NCBI GenBank assembly: GCA_032622095.1
Contig: CP136066.1
Coordinates: forward strand, 45,089,835 to 45,153,834
Reading direction: 5' to 3'
Origin: Siphonodentalium dalli
Taxonomy: Eukaryota; Mollusca; Scaphopoda; Gadilida; Siphonodentaliidae
Length of the DNA: 64,000 nucleotides
The translations under genes were made by a program, and so were the position numbers. Position 1 is the first letter of the stretch. The number at the start of each line of letters is the position of its first letter. Shown one piece after another: positions 10,291-20,763 of this stretch. The notes below the pieces were generated by a model. The model saw nothing but the letters and a program-made list of their open reading frames with translations. It was not told the DNA's origin and ran no database searches.

Positions 10291-10600
10291 AGCTTTCCGA
10301 TGAATGGCAACAAGCCATATTTCCGACTAACTCCTGAAAAGTTACCTATAATTCTGCTGTGGTTAAGCAGTCCATTATTTAGTGCATAACTGTATCATCA
10401 TGTCATTCACCAGGTTACACATATCTATATAATAGAGTGTTCATATTGAAATCACTCATAATTGCATTGACATTTGGATAGGTAGGTTGTATTGTAGCTA
10501 ATGTGATAAATTTGTATCCAGTACAAACAACAATAAGAGACGTTGTGAACGACAGCCTGAACTAGTTAACTAGTCCACCACGTTTCCCTTGTTTCTGTTC

Positions 10601-10610
10601 TATATAAATA
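10601..10610 (+). promoter_or_regulatory. TATA box of the right zinc-finger unit
   Basis: TATATAAATA lies 45-54 bases before the ATG of ORF1. With the short leader and the AATAAA after ORF2 it marks a compact transcription unit. The mirror box is at 9935-9944. Confidence 0.6.
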
Positions 10611-10654
10611 TAGGTGCATAGAAGAACGCTCGATTTCACTGATTATATAGGAAA

Positions 10655-10742
10655 ATGAAGTATCAATGTGAAGAGTGCTTAAGTGTCTATGCTTGGCAAG
10701 ATAGTTTGAAGCGTCATATCAAAGTTAAACACACACCTTCAG

Positions 10743-10779
<37 letters not shown>

Positions 10780-10870
10780 GTATCATCAGCCACATCAGCC
10801 ACAACAACAACAACAACTACTTATAAGAGTGATGGTTCTTCCAATAATTCGCGATAATGCACGGGTGTGA
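10655..10870 (+). CDS. Zinc-finger ORF1 of the palindrome, right copy (71 aa)
   Basis: Same protein as the left copy, with one C2H2 finger (C5, C8, H21, H26), but with a 12-residue glutamine run instead of 10. The stop TGA lies inside the start region of ORF2; the overlap 10857-10870 is identical on both arms. Both copies being intact after other arm differences arose suggests either recent duplication or selection. Protein-level function is unknown beyond likely DNA or RNA binding. Confidence 0.6.
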
Positions 10871-11459
10871 TTTATGTGGCATTATTTTATCGACGAACTA
10901 CAATCTACAAAGACATAAACAGATTAAACACGGAGTTATGTCCGAGACAAAACCAACTCTCTTCGGAGAAGATACCGATGAATCTGACGAAGCGGGTCTA
11001 GATTCAGATGAAGATGAACGGGGAACTCTATCAGATTCAGAGGATGATACTATCGCCGGTAGTAGAACGGTATTCGGCCGTAAGAAAGCTGCGCGATGCG
11101 TCAATGAGATGAACACATTCAAAAGTATGATGAAACGCGTCATCGATGATGTGAAAGCATTGTCTGATAAGTTTGATCAACTGATGGAAGAAGAGGGCGT
11201 GTCGGGAGAAGAGGATGATGGAAAAGCTCAGCTAGAACGCATCGACACAGAGTTTTCTCTCTTTCTCAAAAGTTACAGACGATTGATAGAATACCAGCAT
11301 CGATTGAAAACATCCCGCATACATAACGCTATCATGAAGAAAATGGTCAAACTGACCAAACACGGATATAATAATGAATGGGCTGCGGATGAAGCGATGA
11401 GAAAATTCAAGAAACTCTTAGCAGTAAATCTAACGGGCGAAGATTCAGACAATGATTAA
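10857..11459 (+). CDS. Zinc-finger ORF2 of the palindrome, right copy (200 aa)
   Basis: A near-identical partner of 9092-9694: one C2H2 finger (C4, C7, H20, H25), a Ser/Asp/Glu-rich acidic block, a helical Lys/Glu-rich C-terminal half and tail GEDSDND. It is in the +1 frame relative to ORF1 with a 14-base overlap. AATAAA at 11465-11470 follows the TAA by a few bases, so the 3' UTR is very short. No splice sites are needed to read it. Neighbouring arm sequence has no other credible gene. Confidence 0.65.
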   Translation: MHGCDLCGIILSTNYNLQRHKQIKHGVMSETKPTLFGEDTDESDEAGLDSDEDERGTLSDSEDDTIAGSRTVFGRKKAARCVNEMNTFKSMMKRVIDDVKALSDKFDQLMEEEGVSGEEDDGKAQLERIDTEFSLFLKSYRRLIEYQHRLKTSRIHNAIMKKMVKLTKHGYNNEWAADEAMRKFKKLLAVNLTGEDSDND

Positions 11460-11464
11460 ATTTC

Positions 11465-11470
11465 AATAAA
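11465..11470 (+). terminator. Poly(A) signal of the right zinc-finger unit
   Basis: AATAAA lies seven bases after the ORF2 stop. The mirror TTTATT is at 9081-9086. Confidence 0.6.
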
Positions 11471-11599
11471 CTTCATCAACATGTTATTCTCGTCTTCGTT
11501 ATATATCTATAAGTGGGGGAGGGGGTTTCACCAATATTACATCACGTCCCTTACCGCGTGTCACTTTAACATTCCACACCGTGCGTGTATTATCCCCCT

Positions 11600-12560
11600 T
11601 TAATTATGTCATAGCATTGGTACATAGAAGACTGTATAACACTATGCCTATGTCTGTATCTGTTGTCACACCGTGAGTGGATTGTCCGCCTTTAATGATG
11701 TCATAGCGTGTGTATATGCAAGACAGTATAACCCTATGATAATGCCTGTAGCTGTTGTTGGTAAGATGTGAAATATAAATTTCAAGGTTTAATTCATTCG
11801 TGTAGTAATTTTGTATATGTTCAACGCTCTTCATTCGTGCGCTTGTATTGTTAACATTCATTCATAATGAGTGTCCCTTTAGAGTGTCTTGTGTTCCTTT
11901 AAGATTCAAATACCAATATTACATCACGTCCCTTGTTTCGTGTCACTTTAACTCCTTGAGTGTATTGCCCCTTCGAATGATGTCATAGCATGGGTACATG
12001 TAAGATAGTATAACACTATGACTATGTCTGTATCTGTTGTTGGTAAGATGTGAAAATATAAATTTCAGTTCATTCGTGTAGTAATTTCGTATATGTTCAA
12101 CGCTCTTCATTCGTAAGAGTAATTACCAACTGGAAGTTGTACTATTTTTGATAAACATCGGATTTGCTCATCAGACGATAAGCTGACAATATTTACGTAT
12201 GGTCTAATTAGATTCATGCATAAATGTAAGGTAATTTTTGTTATGGTCAAGTTTTTTGTTAAGACCATGTTCTAACATAGATCGATAAATAAGTTAAAGG
12301 TCATTATATTCCACAGTCAAATCTATTGGTGATCGAATTTGATAACTATTTTATTGGAACAACTAAGAGTATTATTTACGTGAGATCAATGAGTCCAATT
12401 ATTATAAATAATAAATTGCAGGCATCGGTGGATACCCGATTGCCACATTTAGTGATCACGTGATAAACTGATAAAATGTCCAAGTGACGTACTATAATGA
12501 GCACAAAAAAAAATGAGTTGACCTTCGGCTTCGTCCCGATTGGGTACTGAGCTGACACCG
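11600..12560. repeat. Arm-internal repeats B-B-A, right arm
   Basis: Mirror of 7980-8950: block B at about 11600-11875, shortened B at about 11930-12112, block A at about 12277-12480. They match the left arm closely. No gene. Confidence 0.6.
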
Positions 12561-12772
12561 GGGATAAATTGACCAATGACTGCTATTGTATCCTTTTGAC
12601 AGATATGTGTGCGCAGACTCGTTTGATGTTCGCTATCGCATTACTATGTTTTAATAGCCAAGCCTTCACTTCTCGTCTGACTCTCTTACCGTCAAGACCT
12701 GTCTACACAGTACTTCTCCGGCAGACTATTCATCCACTGATAGGCCTACATACAGGTATCCCCATTTTTTTG

Positions 12773-13107
12773 CTCATTTGCTCATTTTTATTGCTCATTT
12801 GCTCATTTGCTCATTTTTTTGCTCATTTGCTCATTTTTATTGCTCATTTGCTCATTTTCTTGCTCATTTGCTCATTTTTTTGCTCATTTGCTCATTTTTA
12901 TTGCTCATTTGCTCATTTTCTTGCTCATTTGCTCATTTTATTGCTCATTTGCTCATTTTCTTGCTCATTTGCTCATTTGCTCATTTTTATTGCTCATTTG
13001 CTCATTTTCTTGCTCATTTGCTCATTTTCTTGCTCATTTGCTCATTTTCTTGCTCATGTGCTCATTTTTTTGCTCATTTGCTCATTTTTTTGCTCATTTG
13101 CTCATTG
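12773..13107. repeat. TTTGCTCAT minisatellite, right arm (short allele)
   Basis: Same unit as 7089-7787 in the opposite orientation, but about 335 bp instead of about 699 bp. This is the largest copy-number difference between the arms in the inner part. Confidence 0.85.
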
Positions 13108-13129
13108 ATTGGTGCATACTCAAGAGTCA

Positions 13130-13640
13130 TAGACCTAACATCCAATGTACGTTAATGGTGTCATAGCGTGGGTACATAGAAGACTGTATAACACTATGCC
13201 TATGTCCGTATCTGTTGTCACACCGTGAGTGGATTGTCCGCCTTTAATGATGTCATAGCGTGTGTACATGCAAGACAGTACAATACTATGATTATGTCTG
13301 TATCTGTTGTTGGTAAGATGTGAAATATAAATTTCAAGGTTCAATTCATTCGTGTAGTAATTTCGTATATGTTCAACGCTCTTCATTCGTGCGCTTGTAT
13401 TGTTAACATTCATTCATAATGAGTGTCCCTTTAGATCGATAAATAAGTTAAAAGGTCATTACATTCCACAGTCAAATCTATTGGTGATCGAATTTGATAA
13501 CTATTTTATTGGAACAACTAAGAGTATTATTCACGTGAGATCAATGAGTCCAATGATTATAAATAATATATTGCAGGCATCGGTGGATACCCGATTGCCA
13601 CATTTAGTGATCACGTGATAAACTGATAAAATGTCCAAAG
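13130..13640. repeat. Arm-internal repeats B and A, right arm
   Basis: Mirror of 6557-7060. Block B (13156-13425) and block A (13430-13640) are present in inverted order relative to the left arm. No gene. Confidence 0.6.
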
Positions 13641-14663
13641 CGTAAGTATGAATGTGGGGCGATAAGTGGTTATTACGTAATGTTGTTATAACAATGTCAT
13701 CAAAGCAATTTCTATAATTGAGTGTCCTGGACGTATGCATGTTTTTGGCTAACTAATTATCGTGTGAATGACACAGTTTATCAACCTTAATTGATACTAA
13801 CCCGTTTGTTCAGACATTAAATCGATATGTTTTCTGAATAGCATATAACTGTGACCGGGGAAATAATATAATTCATTTGGTAAAGCAAAGGTGTGAAAGA
13901 CACATTGTTACCACCAATGTCGCGTGTGATTGCGTGTACAGCGAATATGACAATTCATTCTGGAGGGTTGTAATTTCACATTACAATTTTCGACCGTTAG
14001 GGATTGAACATAGTACATCTCAAAACTTCCAATAATTCACGATAATACACACCTGTCATATGGGATAGAGAGAGTGTAAAGAATAAACGCTCTTTATTAT
14101 TTATGTAAAAGTAATGGTGTCTATTTTCAGGTATGACAATTATATGAACTGCGTCCGATAAAACACTGGAATGTATGCATTCATATCGATGGTCACAATG
14201 TCCAATAAAGCTATTTCTAAACATCGATTAATAAATTCATGAAAAATATTTGAACAAAAAATATTACGAAAGATATTACGCGCAAATAATTTAACATTCG
14301 ACATTTTTTAATATCGAGTTTATCAGAAACCGAAAACTCGTTATAAATTTTTTATTTAAACTTTTTTTAGAGAAATAATTTTGAGGGTTTTGATAATTTG
14401 GAAGTTTGGAAATTTTGAGGTTTTGATAATTTGGAAGTTTGGAAATTTTTAAATTTTTTGGAAAAAATAATTTTTGGAAAAAATAATTTTTGGAAAAAAT
14501 AAATTTTTGAAGTTTTGAAATTTTTTTTGGGTTTTGTTATTTTGGGAATATTTTAGTACAACCAATTTTAGACCCCCCAAAGATTCTATTTTTAGATGTG
14601 AGGCTAACGAGGCCCCTATTCTATTTTTAGATGTGAGGCTAACGAGGCCCCTATTCTTCTAAT

Positions 14664-15026
14664 ATCGCCGGTTTTGCATTCCGAAGATGCGTGGTGACCT
14701 AATCTACCCACAACAATACATAAATTTGCGGATGCATGAGCCCAGGGCCAGAAAAATACGAAAAAGCGAACATTTCGCCGCCTCGATAAAATTTCTAAAT
14801 ATTATGACGACTTGACACGCCAAATACAACAATTCACATGCCTCTCATGCGAAAGGCGTGTTACGTATGTGTTGGGCATACAAATTCCTACATAACTGCT
14901 TCAAGGTGTATCACCGAAAGATGTCGTTGATTGCTGCTTGGAGACAATATATACACTTACCGTTTATCTGCTTTAGTGGGCGCCGCCATCTTGGAATGTC
15001 CGAACCTAAACGGGTATCCGACAGTG
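14664..15026 (-). repeat. TIR end of the inner unit, right arm only
   Basis: The reverse complement of 2152-2518, ending CCGACAGTG at 15026, including the YY1-type site. It stops at GCCGGCGATAT, just before the TTCAGGTTCGGAC repeats. With the left counterpart deleted, this shows that 5.55-15.03 kb was once its own unit with the same ends as the flanking unit. Confidence 0.75.
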
Positions 15027-15622
15027 AGTATGGTACGTCATACATAGTATATGAGGAAACTAATAATAAAATGTATAATATATAGTATAGACCGTCCAAT
15101 GCAGCTACGAAATAATAACTGCTGTTTGAGTAGGAACATATTTGACTGTAAACCGGCAAGGTCAGATCTGAGGACCATTCTAAGAATAAATGTTTTGTCA
15201 TTTCCAGAATACCATTTGAATGTAGCCATGACTTGCCCCCAGGATATTTGATGTGATCGAGAATTTGTATGAGAGTTCTTCTTTATTTGTGGTTTTATGG
15301 AGGGGCCCGGGACTGCCATGAGGTGTTTAAAGATTTTGGTGGGTATGTTGTGAGGTGTCACGAAAGGGTGGATAATGATCTAGACATTGTGATAATTTCT
15401 TTTCCTTTTACCTTTTTGGCTTTTGCCATTATTTTGGTAGTGTAGTAGTTGTTTTTGTTCAGGAGCTGGTGGCGTTGGTGGATTTTCTTCAGGAGATCCA
15501 ACGACAGATATATTTCTTTGCTTTAGTGCAGCGGCCAAATCGAAAAAGAGCTCTAGTTTTCGAGATACCCCTACCCACGGTAGAACAAATTAAAACCAAC
15601 TTTTTTTTAAGGAGAAGTATAT
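15027..15622. other. 596 bp spacer between two TIR ends
   Basis: Not palindromic, and absent from the left arm. It separates the end of the inner unit from the start of the flanking unit. Its last 150 bases contain the TPTHGRTN-ending frame and match 1413-1504, the sequence left of the MITE outside the palindrome. It is probably older DNA into which the units inserted. Confidence 0.6.
15450..15595 (+). pseudogene. Possible C-terminal coding remnant ending TPTHGRT, copy 2
   Basis: A frame reads SGAGGVGGFSSGDPTTD, then FSAAAKSKKSSSFRDTPTHG RTN and a stop, with the upstream part degenerate. It parallels copy 1 at 1230-1478. A CACTGTCGG end begins 28 bases past the stop. Family not recognised. 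Confidence 0.35.
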
Positions 15623-16418
15623 CACTGTCGGATACCCGTTTAGGTTCGGACATTCCAAGATGGCGGCGCCCACTAAAGCAGATAAACGGTAAGTGTATAT
15701 ATTGTCTCCAATCAGCAATCAACGACATCTTTCGGTGATACACCTTGAAACAGTTATGTAGGAATTTGTATGCCCAACACATACGTAACACGACTTTCGC
15801 ATGAGAGGCATGTGAATTGTTGTATTTGGCGTGTCAAGTCGTCATAATTTTTAGAAATTTTATCGAGGCGGCGAAATGTTCGCTTTTTCGTATTTTTCTG
15901 GCCCTGGGCTCATGCATCCGCAAATTTATGTATTGTTGTGGGTAGATTAGGTCACCACGCATCTTCGGAATGCAAAACCGGCGATATTTTTATTGTCTAA
16001 CTCCGAAAAACGACCTTTGAAATTTTCAAAATGTTCAGGTTCGGATTCGCAAAATTCGCGATGATTTTGTTCAGGTTCAGACACAATTTTCGTTCAGGTT
16101 CGGACAAATTTGGTTCAGGTTCGGACAATTCTAGTTCAGGTTCGGACGCATCAAAACCTTACCTATAAATGACATGCCGACGTGCAGTCGCGATCTTATT
16201 GTGCGTGTTATTAACGAACATGCATTGTTAAATTTGTTATATCTAAATATGTCAGCTGAAGTTTCCAAATATAGGTGGTAAATTCTCCGAATTAATGGGA
16301 AAAAAGCCATAGTTGAATATTCCCGAGAAATGTCTACTATAAACCAGCTAGTGGGAATTATTACATTTTACACATGAGCAACAGTGCATGGTATTATATA
16401 TTACTTATCTTCTGAAAT

Positions 16419-16530
16419 ATCGGGGATACATGGATATTTAATACCTGGTTCTCGATTTTGAACCCCGAGGCGGAGCCAAGGGGTTTCAAAAAGAGACATC
16501 CGGGTATTAAATCTCCTAGTATCCCACGAT
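16419..16530. repeat. Short hairpin element with CTCCGCCTC-type loop, right arm
   Basis: Mirror of 5010-5121. Confidence 0.5.
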
Positions 16531-17851
16531 GTTGGCGGAGCTAACGATTTTGTCCCACATCAATAGCTACCATGTGGTGTGCTTTTTATAGGTTATCAGA
16601 TAAATTCACACCAATCAGCACCAATAAGAATAATTCAGTAGCAGACCTATCGATCCTGTTTTAGGTGACGTCAATTAATATCAGCGCGCTAGAACAATGT
16701 CACGATTGGTGAAACTGCTAGTTCAAGGGTAATTCATAACCACGATGTTTCACGTGCTTTTTACGCCCACTGTCAAGAGTTACGGGGACATGGTGCATGA
16801 TTTAAACGTGACGTTGTTGTCAATCAGATTGCTAGTTACAACCGGGTGTGGGGACAAGCGTTGTTTGTTATATGTTTCCCTATGAAATAGCTGTAATTTT
16901 AAATGACATACGATGCGCTCTCTTTCGTCAGGACGTTGGCATGGATAATAATTTTCAAACGTTATCTCACTGTAGATACTTCTGTTTAAAATAGGGTACA
17001 CAATTATTGACGCGTGTATTATCAATGGAACTACGCGAAATTCCGCGGAAGACTGAAAATAGATTATTACTGCGATAAGTTCTAAAGAAAAACAAATGAT
17101 CCCGTTTTATTACGTATTCAGTTATTTGTTAATTGGGTTTCTGTGTGTAATATTGAACCATTGGGTAGGCACTATTCTCTTAAGCGCATGAAGGAAATTT
17201 TCCACCAAAATTTAGAGATGCTTAATTTGCCAACGGGACAGCTGATATTGTTTGCATAAGTTTCGCTACTTCGGCTTCTAAATTCTTGTTTCGATAAACA
17301 AATACTTGTAGTTTTGCAGAATGCTTACCATAAGCATAACATAAAGAGAACACATATGGTTTCTCGAATAATATATTAGGTGTTATTCGGCAAACCATAG
17401 GTATTCTCTATGTTCGCATAGTGCTGAATAGAACGCAACATGTTCGGGCTCTTATTAATAGTCCTGCATAATAGTCGTGTGACAAATGGTTAACTTGTAA
17501 CTGGATTCAACATTTAGAAATGAGGCAAAACACATAAGGCTTATATTGAAAAGAATATGTTTCGTGTGAATACCCAAATATATAATCCAATCATTGATAC
17601 AAAACATGGTATATATTGTCTATCTATCAGCAAGTATTTATGGGCAAATTGTGGGAACAGCTATATAATCACATTCATCGTATAATCTAATGCGTACATA
17701 GTGTATATACGTTTTGCTTGTTTCACTGTTATGTGACTTATGCAATAAATCAATCAATCAATCAACAAAATAGAGTTACTGTTCGTGGCTCGTTTCTGCG
17801 CTTTATGCCTGTGAATATATTGTTAATAGAGACTGGGGGGTAAATACATCA

Positions 17852-17942
17852 TTACACGGCTTGTTGATGGGGGATCGCCTCGGGGGATACGAGCCTCTAC
17901 CGGGGCATATACCACACAGTATCCCCCTAAAAAGCCGTGTAA
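17852..17942. repeat. Short hairpin element, right arm
   Basis: Mirror of 3599-3689, with ends TTACACGGCTT/AAGCCGTGTAA. Confidence 0.5.
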
Positions 17943-18036
17943 CTTATAATATGGACAGTTATCTGCTCATCTACGAGCGGCGACCTTCGTGGCATCGTAT
18001 GTGGATGTGGAGGGGAATCAAGTGATCGCATACATC

Positions 18037-18703
18037 CACAGTTGTTGGAAACTTGTCAAAAAACCCGAAAAGAGATGTCACCACCCCTACTTATTAATAT
18101 AATTGACAAGTAGGGAAAGCTACTGAGCCCACCCATCTCCCATCAAACCATGTCACCGCTCGTTTCGTGTTCAATTGCATCAATAAAAACATTAATTTCA
18201 GAAAAGTACCACATCCTAGTAATAAAACATATATTTCTTTTCATGTTTACCGTAAGTGCAGTAGAAAATTATCACTTTATAATTACTTTTATCGTATACA
18301 ACTTCCCAAACAACAGCGGCTCGCTGATTCCACGAGTCGCCATCCGAGAGTCAAGCGCAGATAATAGCATTTGAAATTATCTGCCCTTGACTCTCGGATG
18401 GCGACTCGTGGAATCGTCAGCCCACAGTTGCACAGTTGTTTTCGGATGTTGTATACGATAAAAGTAATTATAAAGTGATAATTTTCTACTGCACTTACGG
18501 TAAACATGAAAAGAAATATATGTTTTATTGGTACTTTTCTGAAATTAATGGTTTTATTGATGCAATTGAACACGAAACGAGCGGTGAAATGGTTTTATGG
18601 GAGATGGGTGGGCTCAGTAGCTTTCCCTACTTGTCAATTATATTAATAAGTAGTGGTGGTGACATATCTTTTCGGTTTTTTTGACAAGTTTCCAACAACT
18701 GTG
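18037..18703. mobile_element. hAT-like foldback MITE with 8 bp TSD, right arm
   Basis: Ends CACAGTTGTTGG/CCAACAACTGTG, flanked by CATACATC at 18029-18036 and 18704-18711, the inverse of the left-arm TSD. Mirror of 2838-3504. Confidence 0.85.
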
Positions 18704-18818
18704 CATACATCTCACACGAATAAAATAAGAAAGTCCGCCCAAATTATTCACGAGTGGGCTAAAACCATGCCTCGTGTTCCCCATTTACCGTTTCTTTTAC
18801 GAATGGAAGATAACCAAA

Positions 18819-19389
18819 TGCACAAAAACGCAATAAGAACGCGACTGTACCTCGGCGTGTCATTTTTATGCGAAGTTTTTTATGCGTCCGAACCTGAACC
18901 AAATTTGTCCGAACCTGAACGAAAATTATGTCTGAACCTGAACAAAATCATTGCGAATGTTGCGAATCCGAACCTGAACATTTTGAAAATTTCAAAGGTC
19001 GTTTTTCGGAGTTAGACAATAAAAATATCGCCGGTTTTGCATTCCGAAGATGTGTGGTGACCTAATCTACCCACAACAATACATAAATTTGCGGATGCAT
19101 GAGCCCAGGGCCAGAAAAATACGAAAAAGCGAACATTTCGCCGCCTCGATAAAATTTCTAAAAATTATGACGACTTGACACGCCAAATACAACAATTCAC
19201 ATGCCTCTCATGCGAAAGGCGTGTTACGTATGTGTTGGGCATACAAATTCCTACATAACTGTTTCAAGGTGTATCACCGAAAGATGTTGTTGATTGCTGC
19301 TTGGAGACAATATATACAATTACCGTTTATCTGCGTTAGTGGGCGCCGCCATCTTGGAATGTCCGAACCTAAACGGGTATCCGACAGTG
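18819..19389 (-). repeat. Terminal inverted repeat, right outer copy
   Basis: Reverse complement of 2152-2722, with the YY1-type site near 19343-19355 and the TCCGAACCTGAAC units at about 18888-18980. Confidence 0.8.
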
Positions 19390-19452
19390 ATACTACTCTT
19401 TTCGATTCTACAAATGTTCGATTTGGATGACAATAACTATACTCTAAATTAC

Positions 19453-19528
19453 GATTGGGGGTCCATTCTTTCGATGAACCGTGGTGTACAGATTGGGGGT
19501 CCATTCTTTCGATGAACCGTGGTGTACA
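19453..19528 (+). repeat. Tandem duplication, 38 bp unit, two copies
   Basis: GATTGGGGGTCCATTCTTTC followed by GATGAACCGTGGTGTACA is repeated exactly, just outside the right end of the palindrome. Confidence 0.9.
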
Positions 19529-19737
19529 GAGTGTAACTATTGATAATCACCACACGAATTATAGACTTATGTGAACCTTATTTGGTGGGAATACAGAGAG
19601 TATATACACCTAATTTGATAATAAAACAAAAATAAATTAAAAACCACAGCTACCCTCAAGTGAGTACTTTAACTTTGGTTCGTTAATTATAACTAGTGTA
19701 TGGTCATATTAAATATTTAGCATCACTAATAAGTATA

Positions 19738-20254
19738 CAAGAAAACCATAGTCAGAAATGGTAACACCACCAAGCTCATATCATTAGCCACAAATATAAA
19801 TTATAATATAAAATATATTGTTTACATGAATTCACCGGCTCAGAATTCCGTTAAAACAACTAATCCTTCAAATTATTACCAAAAAAATACGGCTTATTAC
19901 TGCAGGTTTCTCATTCACCACACCAGAAAGCTTCTAAATGCGGATACAAAATCGGAGGTATTGACTATTGTGTTCCCGCCAAGAGTGTATGGCCCAGTCA
20001 TTGTTCATACCTAAACGTCGAAAGCAATTAACGCGGTCATAACGGTTACATACTGCAACTATAAGATCATCCGGCGAATACACACCCCACGAAAAAAAAC
20101 CACGAATGTGTTTGCTTTTGCGCTGCGAGATATCCCATCGCTATAGCTCAATTTGACACGGCCAGATTAGCTTTTCTACAATATCCTAAAACAATAAAGC
20201 TTCTCAAATCACTGGCATTGTCAATAGAACTTTCACGAATTTGTACATTCCAGC
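19738..20254 (+). repeat. Interspersed family R1, copy 1, with LINE remnant
   Basis: Direct repeat of 20345-20700, inverted at 33236-33758, and weaker at 58650-58915. Shared phrases are GAATTCCGTTAAAACAACTA and GCAGGTTTCTCATTCACCAC. The end at 20160-20250 encodes KASQITGIVNRTFTNL in one frame, the same as part of the L2-like LINE at 33250-33350, so the family carries LINE-derived sequence. Confidence 0.7.
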
Positions 20255-20344
20255 TACAGCTTTTACCGGACTCGGGTTCGCAGTTCAACTTTAACGCGTC
20301 CCAAAATAACCGCATTCGGGGTAGCACTAGTACAGCTTTTAAAG

Positions 20345-20700
20345 CGACCCGATCTATTTACAAGAAAACCGTAATCAGAAATGGTAACGCCCTCAAGATC
20401 ATATTATTAGCCATAAATATAAATTATAATATAAAATATATTGGTTACATGAATTCACCCCCTCAGAATTCCGTTAAAACAACTAATCCTTCAAATTATT
20501 GCAAACAACTACGGCTTATTACTGCAGGTTTCTCATTCACCACACCATAAAACCTCTAAATGCGGATACAAAATCGGAGGTATTGTGTTCCCGCCACGAG
20601 TACATGGTCCAGCCATTGTTCATACCTAAAGATCGAAAGCAATTAACACGGTCATAATTATTACATACTGCAACTATAATACCATCACAACACAACCATC
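20345..20700 (+). repeat. Interspersed family R1, copy 2
   Basis: Tandem-oriented with copy 1 and about 90 percent alike by eye over the GTAACGCC...GCAACTATAA span. No coding. Confidence 0.7.
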
Positions 20701-20763
20701 AGGGGGCTGCAGAACGAAAAATATCTATAAAAGTTGAAATATAAGACTTACAAATTATCTTTT

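Larger units (their letters stand above)
9891..10654. promoter_or_regulatory. Divergent promoter region spanning the palindrome centre
   Basis: This is the 764 bp between the two outward-facing ATGs, an almost perfect palindrome; I see one substitution, near 10139 versus 10406. TATA boxes lie at 9935-9944 (minus gene) and 10601-10610 (plus gene). ACTAGTTAACTAGT occurs once in each arm (about 9971-9984 and 10561-10574). At the middle, a GCC/GGC run forms the loop of the giant hairpin. Both genes share one control region by symmetry. Confidence 0.6.
2152..19389. mobile_element. Giant imperfect palindrome, 17.2 kb
   Basis: Left and right halves are reverse complements around about 10272.5. Paired positions sum to 20545 near the centre, 20551 outside the polyglutamine run, 20196 outside the minisatellite, 20208 outside a 12 bp gap, and 21541 in the outer arms. 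The outer ends are CACTGTCGG (left) and CCGACAGTG (right). Arm differences are rare substitutions plus four indels: 6 bp of CAG-type codons, about 355 bp of minisatellite (longer on the left), 12 bp, and about 1332 bp present only on the right. Both arms carry outward-facing zinc-finger genes. No long target-site duplication is evident at the outer ends (flanks AGTATATA and ATACTACT). No transposase, integrase or reverse transcriptase is seen inside. Confidence 0.9.
15623..19389. mobile_element. Complete TIR-bounded unit, right flank of palindrome
   Basis: Starts CACTGTCGG and ends CCGACAGTG. Terminal repeats are about 570 bp each, with TTCAGGTTCGGAC subterminal units inside. The interior holds two hairpins (16419-16530, 17852-17942) and the hAT-like MITE, and no transposase. 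It looks like a non-autonomous DNA element of 3.77 kb. Flanks are GTATAT and ATACTA; a 2 bp AT duplication is possible, a longer one is not seen. The left equivalent is 2152-5547, lacking the inner end. Confidence 0.65.

Noticed and set aside
2152-19389. Pure assembly artefact as the explanation of the palindrome
   Set aside because: Arm-specific substitutions, a 1.33 kb segment and different repeat lengths are hard to get from one molecule read twice. Still possible and stated as the main check.
2152-19389. Polinton/Maverick or virus-like element
   Set aside because: No polymerase, integrase, protease or capsid gene seen, and the ends are CACTG, not the usual AG-type. Only the zinc-finger protein layout is reminiscent.
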